Source of the DNA: Armillaria gallica
Taxonomy: Eukaryota > Basidiomycota > Agaricomycetes > Agaricales > Physalacriaceae
DNA: 64,000 nt
Reading direction: 5' to 3'
NCBI GenBank assembly: GCA_037576215.1
Contig: JBANDB010000005.1
Location: 2,542,001 to 2,606,000, forward strand
Shown here: positions 61,399-64,000 of the stretch, one piece after another
How positions within the stretch are numbered: position 1 is the stretch's first letter
Layout of the letters: the number at the start of each line of letters is the position of its first letter
Translations under genes and position numbers: made by a program
Notes under the pieces: generated by a model
The model's input: the letters and a program-made list of their open reading frames with translations, nothing else
Database searches by the model: none
Told to the model about the DNA's origin: nothing

Positions 61399-61406
61399 TT
61401 GTAACA

Positions 61407-63213
61407 AAAGCTGACCTGCTTAGTTGAAGGGTGGATCATGAACAGGGCAAAGAAGATAACGATAAAATTGTAGTTCTCCAACCTGAGCACTTCCAGGCGA
61501 TGATCATGCCCACAATCAAGGAGATACAGACCAAGATCAAACATGCCATGCTCAACCATCACTGATGGGATAAGAACATCTCGAGATCCCTCAACCATGA
61601 TCAAGGAATGAAAATAGAAAACGGACTAATCTACTATGATAGCCAAATCTATGTTTCCCAAGATTATGTGTTACAAGGAGAAATCATTGCGAGATCTCAC
61701 GACCACATCATGGCAGGACACCCAGGCATCAAAAAGACCAAAGAACTTGTGTTACGGAAATATTGGTGGCCCAAGATGAAGAAGAATATAGAAGCCTACA
61801 TCTGCACTTGCAAGACATGCCAATAAACCAAGTCAAGCACTCAAGCAAAAGCAGCACCACTCCATCCCAATGCCATCCCCTCCAGGCCATGGACTCACAT
61901 CTCCATTGACATGATCACTGGCCTACCTCTTTGTAACAGTTATGATGCTATCATTATGATCATTGACCATTTCTCCAAAGAAATAATCCCCATCACATGC
62001 TCCACTGAACTCTCATCAGAAGGATGGGCAAAAATCCTATGCAACAAAGTTTATGCCAGACATGGGATGCCACAAGTAGTCATCTCTGACCGAGAAACAG
62101 TGTTCATCTCCAAGTCTATTAAGGACCTCTACAACCTACTTCAGATCAAGGCTAATGCTTCTACTGCCTTCCACCCTCAGACAGATGGACAAACAGAACG
62201 AGTCAATCAAGAGGTTGAAAAGTACCTCTGAATCTTTGTCAACTATCTTCAGAATAACTAGGCAGAATGGTTGTCACTTGCCATGTTCGCTCACAACAAC
62301 TGCACCCATTCAGCCACCAGCAAAAGTCCTTTTGAAGTCAATTATGGCTACAATGCCCATATTCTACCAGGAGCCAAGCCCCAGACACCCTTCCAAACAC
62401 CAGCTTCAATGATGTTTGTCTCCAAAATGCAAGAAATCCATGCCACAGCCAAATGATCACTTAAGAAAGCTGTTGACCAAATGAAAGCCCAATATGACAA
62501 AAGGAAGTGTCCAGCGATTGAGTATCAGGTAGGAGACAAGGTCTGGCTCTACACAACCAATCTCCACCTCCCTCAACCAAAGAGGAAGCTCGCAGACAAA
62601 CAAACAGGCTCATTCTTGATCATTGCAAAGAAGAGAGCCTCAGCATACACCCTCAAACTCCCTACCAACTGGCACATCCATCCGACATTCAACAAAGCTC
62701 TTCTTACACCCTACAACCCACTGGCCTTCCTGATGGTGCTGAACATTATAAAGTTGAAAAAGTACTCGACAGTAGAACTTGTAGAGTACAAGAGAAACAA
62801 GGAGAACCATCCAGAAGAGTCACAGACTACTTTGTCAAATGGAAAGGCTATGGACCAGAGTCAATCAGTTGGGTATGAGAAGACAACATGTCATGAATGC
62901 TAATAAACTCATTGAAAAATTCTTAATGGAGCACATCGATGCTGTCACCACAGATCATCCTCAATTGACTATTATCATCAATGCCAAACATAAAAACAGG
63001 AAATCTGACAGCCCATGGAATGAATGGGTATACCTCGTTAAGCCACCAAGCCCAGCCATTGAGTGGTGGTATCTAGAGAAGGAACTTCCAAGTCTAACAC
63101 CATTAATCAACAAATACTGGGAGATAAACAGTGACTGGGACGATGATGGCTATGGAGGTGAAGCCAGAGGGATGTATCAAGAAGACTTTGAAAATGACCA
63201 GAGTGGACCATAA
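61407..63213 (+). pseudogene. pol: Pol of chromovirus D, second part: integrase and chromodomain
   Basis: Resumes with KADLLS and contains the HHCC finger (HDHIMAGHPGIKK, CKTCQ), Asp in SIDMITGLP, Asp in ISDRETVF and Glu in QTERVNQEVEKYL, so all three catalytic acids are present. A C-terminal chromodomain (YFVKWKGYGPE, about 62830; VEKVLDS) is cut by TGA after SWV. TGA/TAG codons occur at YL*IFVN and CQ*TKSS. It ends with TAA just before the polypurine tract (AGGGGGTAA, 63240-63248). Confidence 0.92.
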
Positions 63214-63248
63214 CAGCAGTCGGGACACCTGTTTTAACAAGGGGGTAA

Positions 63249-63599
63249 TGTTACGATTTATTCATTTTCTTTATTTAAGCACCTCTTATCTTATCTTCAG
63301 TGCTTATCTTATCTTATCCTTAGGATCCACGACTCCATGGAGCCATGACATTGTGATACAGTCACCATCGTTCACCTTGTGCATGTTTCTACTTCTTTCT
63401 TACACCATGCACTTATTATTAGAACTCTCACTTTAGTATATAAGTACTGTAGCTCAAGCTGTATATTCCCTAGCTTTGAGCTAAAGTTTATTCATACTGA
63501 AACACATTCATTCTTGCTAAGCACTAAAAACACTTAGCCCAGAAGTCCTTTCATCACGAGACTCAATGGTGACTGTATGAACATGATACAGCCATCATT
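63249..63599 (+). repeat. 3' LTR of chromovirus D, last ~40 bp missing
   Basis: TGTTACGATT to ACAGCCATCATT, homologous to 18460-18810. The terminal part present in the 5' LTR is replaced by sequence of the TGATGAGCC LTR family. Confidence 0.9.
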
Positions 63600-64000
63600 A
63601 AAAGACAAAAGCAAGTTATTGATACAAGATTCTGTGTATTGGTGCAATATACAACCAACAATGTTAAGAGCAAAGCATGCAGTGAGGGATAACTTGGAGT
63701 AACTGTAGCTGACTGGTAATGCTGTAGACTCGTCCGCTAGGTAAGAACTTCTCTAAAAATGTGGTTTCTAACTAGTTTTTATACTACAAGTATGGTTTTA
63801 TAAATAGAATATTCATCAGAGCCTTAGTAAGGCTGTAAGTCCTTAGCTTTGTAATAGCCATCGTAAACATATGGATTCTGTGGTTCTAAAGTAACAGCAA
63901 CTCCTCAATGTTGCCATGTATAGATGAAAACCATGTGGTTTTATTGAGTGATGAGCAGATCATGAGGTGCTGTTTAGCTGCAGATTATTGAGCTGCAGTT
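63600..64000 (-). mobile_element. Fragment of a TGATGAGCC-family LTR, runs off the window
   Basis: The reverse complement matches the interior of the solo LTR at about 29400-29823, including GTATAAAAACTAG. It begins at an internal point of that LTR, not at its end, so it is either truncated or joined by a rearrangement. Confidence 0.75.

Larger units (their letters stand above)
25944..61406 (-). mobile_element. Chromovirus C (Ty3/gypsy), inserted in D and itself riddled with insertions
   Basis: 3' LTR 25944-26330, pol 41519-48250, gag 48053-51624, micro-ORF 51752-52012, 5' LTR 52045-52423 plus 61399-61406, all minus strand. The secondary insertions are KDZ-2 between the pol stop and the polypurine tract, an ACTAGT-rich LTR in RT, a MITE in gag and a Helitron array in the 5' LTR. 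Both LTRs add up to 387 bp. Confidence 0.92.
18460..63599 (+). mobile_element. Chromovirus D (Ty3/gypsy), split by nested insertions
   Basis: 5' LTR 18460-18838 and 3' LTR from 63249 are the same sequence. Gag (18879-20728, continuing after 22385), protease/RT/RNase H (about 24120-25943) and integrase/chromodomain (61407-63213) are one element in one orientation. RNase H ends at NKKA on one side of chromovirus C and the next residues, KADLLS, appear on the other. AAAGC is duplicated at the break (25939-25943, 61407-61411). D is a more distant subfamily than A-C. Confidence 0.92.

Overview
The window is fungal, almost certainly from an Agaricomycete-type basidiomycete. The evidence is: a KDZ transposase with the CxC2-type cysteine cluster typical of mushroom-forming fungi, several Ty3/gypsy chromoviruses, a RepHel Helitron, and short introns (46-59 nt) with clean GT..AG borders. 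I find no ordinary host gene. Essentially the whole window is nested transposable elements, most of them broken by TGA/TAG stops at positions where related copies keep Arg (CGN) codons. This pattern is CpG decay or a RIP-like process.

Left half (1-17892): Chromovirus B lies on the minus strand (5' LTR 17506-17892, then gag and pol leftwards). Its integrase is interrupted at 10629/10630 by a KDZ DNA transposon copy (KDZ-1, 8276-10629). KDZ-1 is in turn interrupted by chromovirus A on the plus strand (1-8275, 3' LTR 7900-8275; the 5' end is outside the window). Element A carries a 1.3 kb solo LTR (1812-3133) flanked by the 4-bp duplication ATGG. A 567-bp spacer follows (17893-18459).

Right half (18460-64000): Chromovirus D is on the plus strand (5' LTR 18460-18838, 3' LTR from 63249). 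Its RNase H region is split by a 35.5 kb insertion, chromovirus C on the minus strand (25944-61406), flanked by the exact 5-bp duplication AAAGC. Element C is itself split by four insertions: a 15 kb KDZ transposon (KDZ-2, 26370-41509; duplication TGCTATTAA) that carries its own solo LTR, a 1.4 kb LTR full of ACTAGT motifs (43852-45222), a 714-bp long-TIR MITE (50290-51003), and three head-to-tail Helitrons inside its 5' LTR (52424-61398). D also contains a second solo LTR (20729-22385) and an unexplained block (about 22500-23800). A piece of the same solo-LTR family interrupts the 3' LTR of D at the right edge.

Biology: A-D form one chromovirus lineage (Gag with zinc knuckle, then PR-RT-RNaseH-integrase-chromodomain). 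Four properties deserve attention. The primer-binding site is complementary to the element's own predicted RNA 5' end, as in Tf1-type self-priming. Pol overlaps Gag in the -1 frame behind a conserved TAG. The LTRs carry GATAAG clusters near their 5' end. Most unusually, Gag begins with a predicted transmembrane segment, and in B and C it is preceded by a separate small membrane-protein ORF. KDZ-2 carries, besides its transposase, an intron-rich opposite-strand gene and further unidentified coding remnants.
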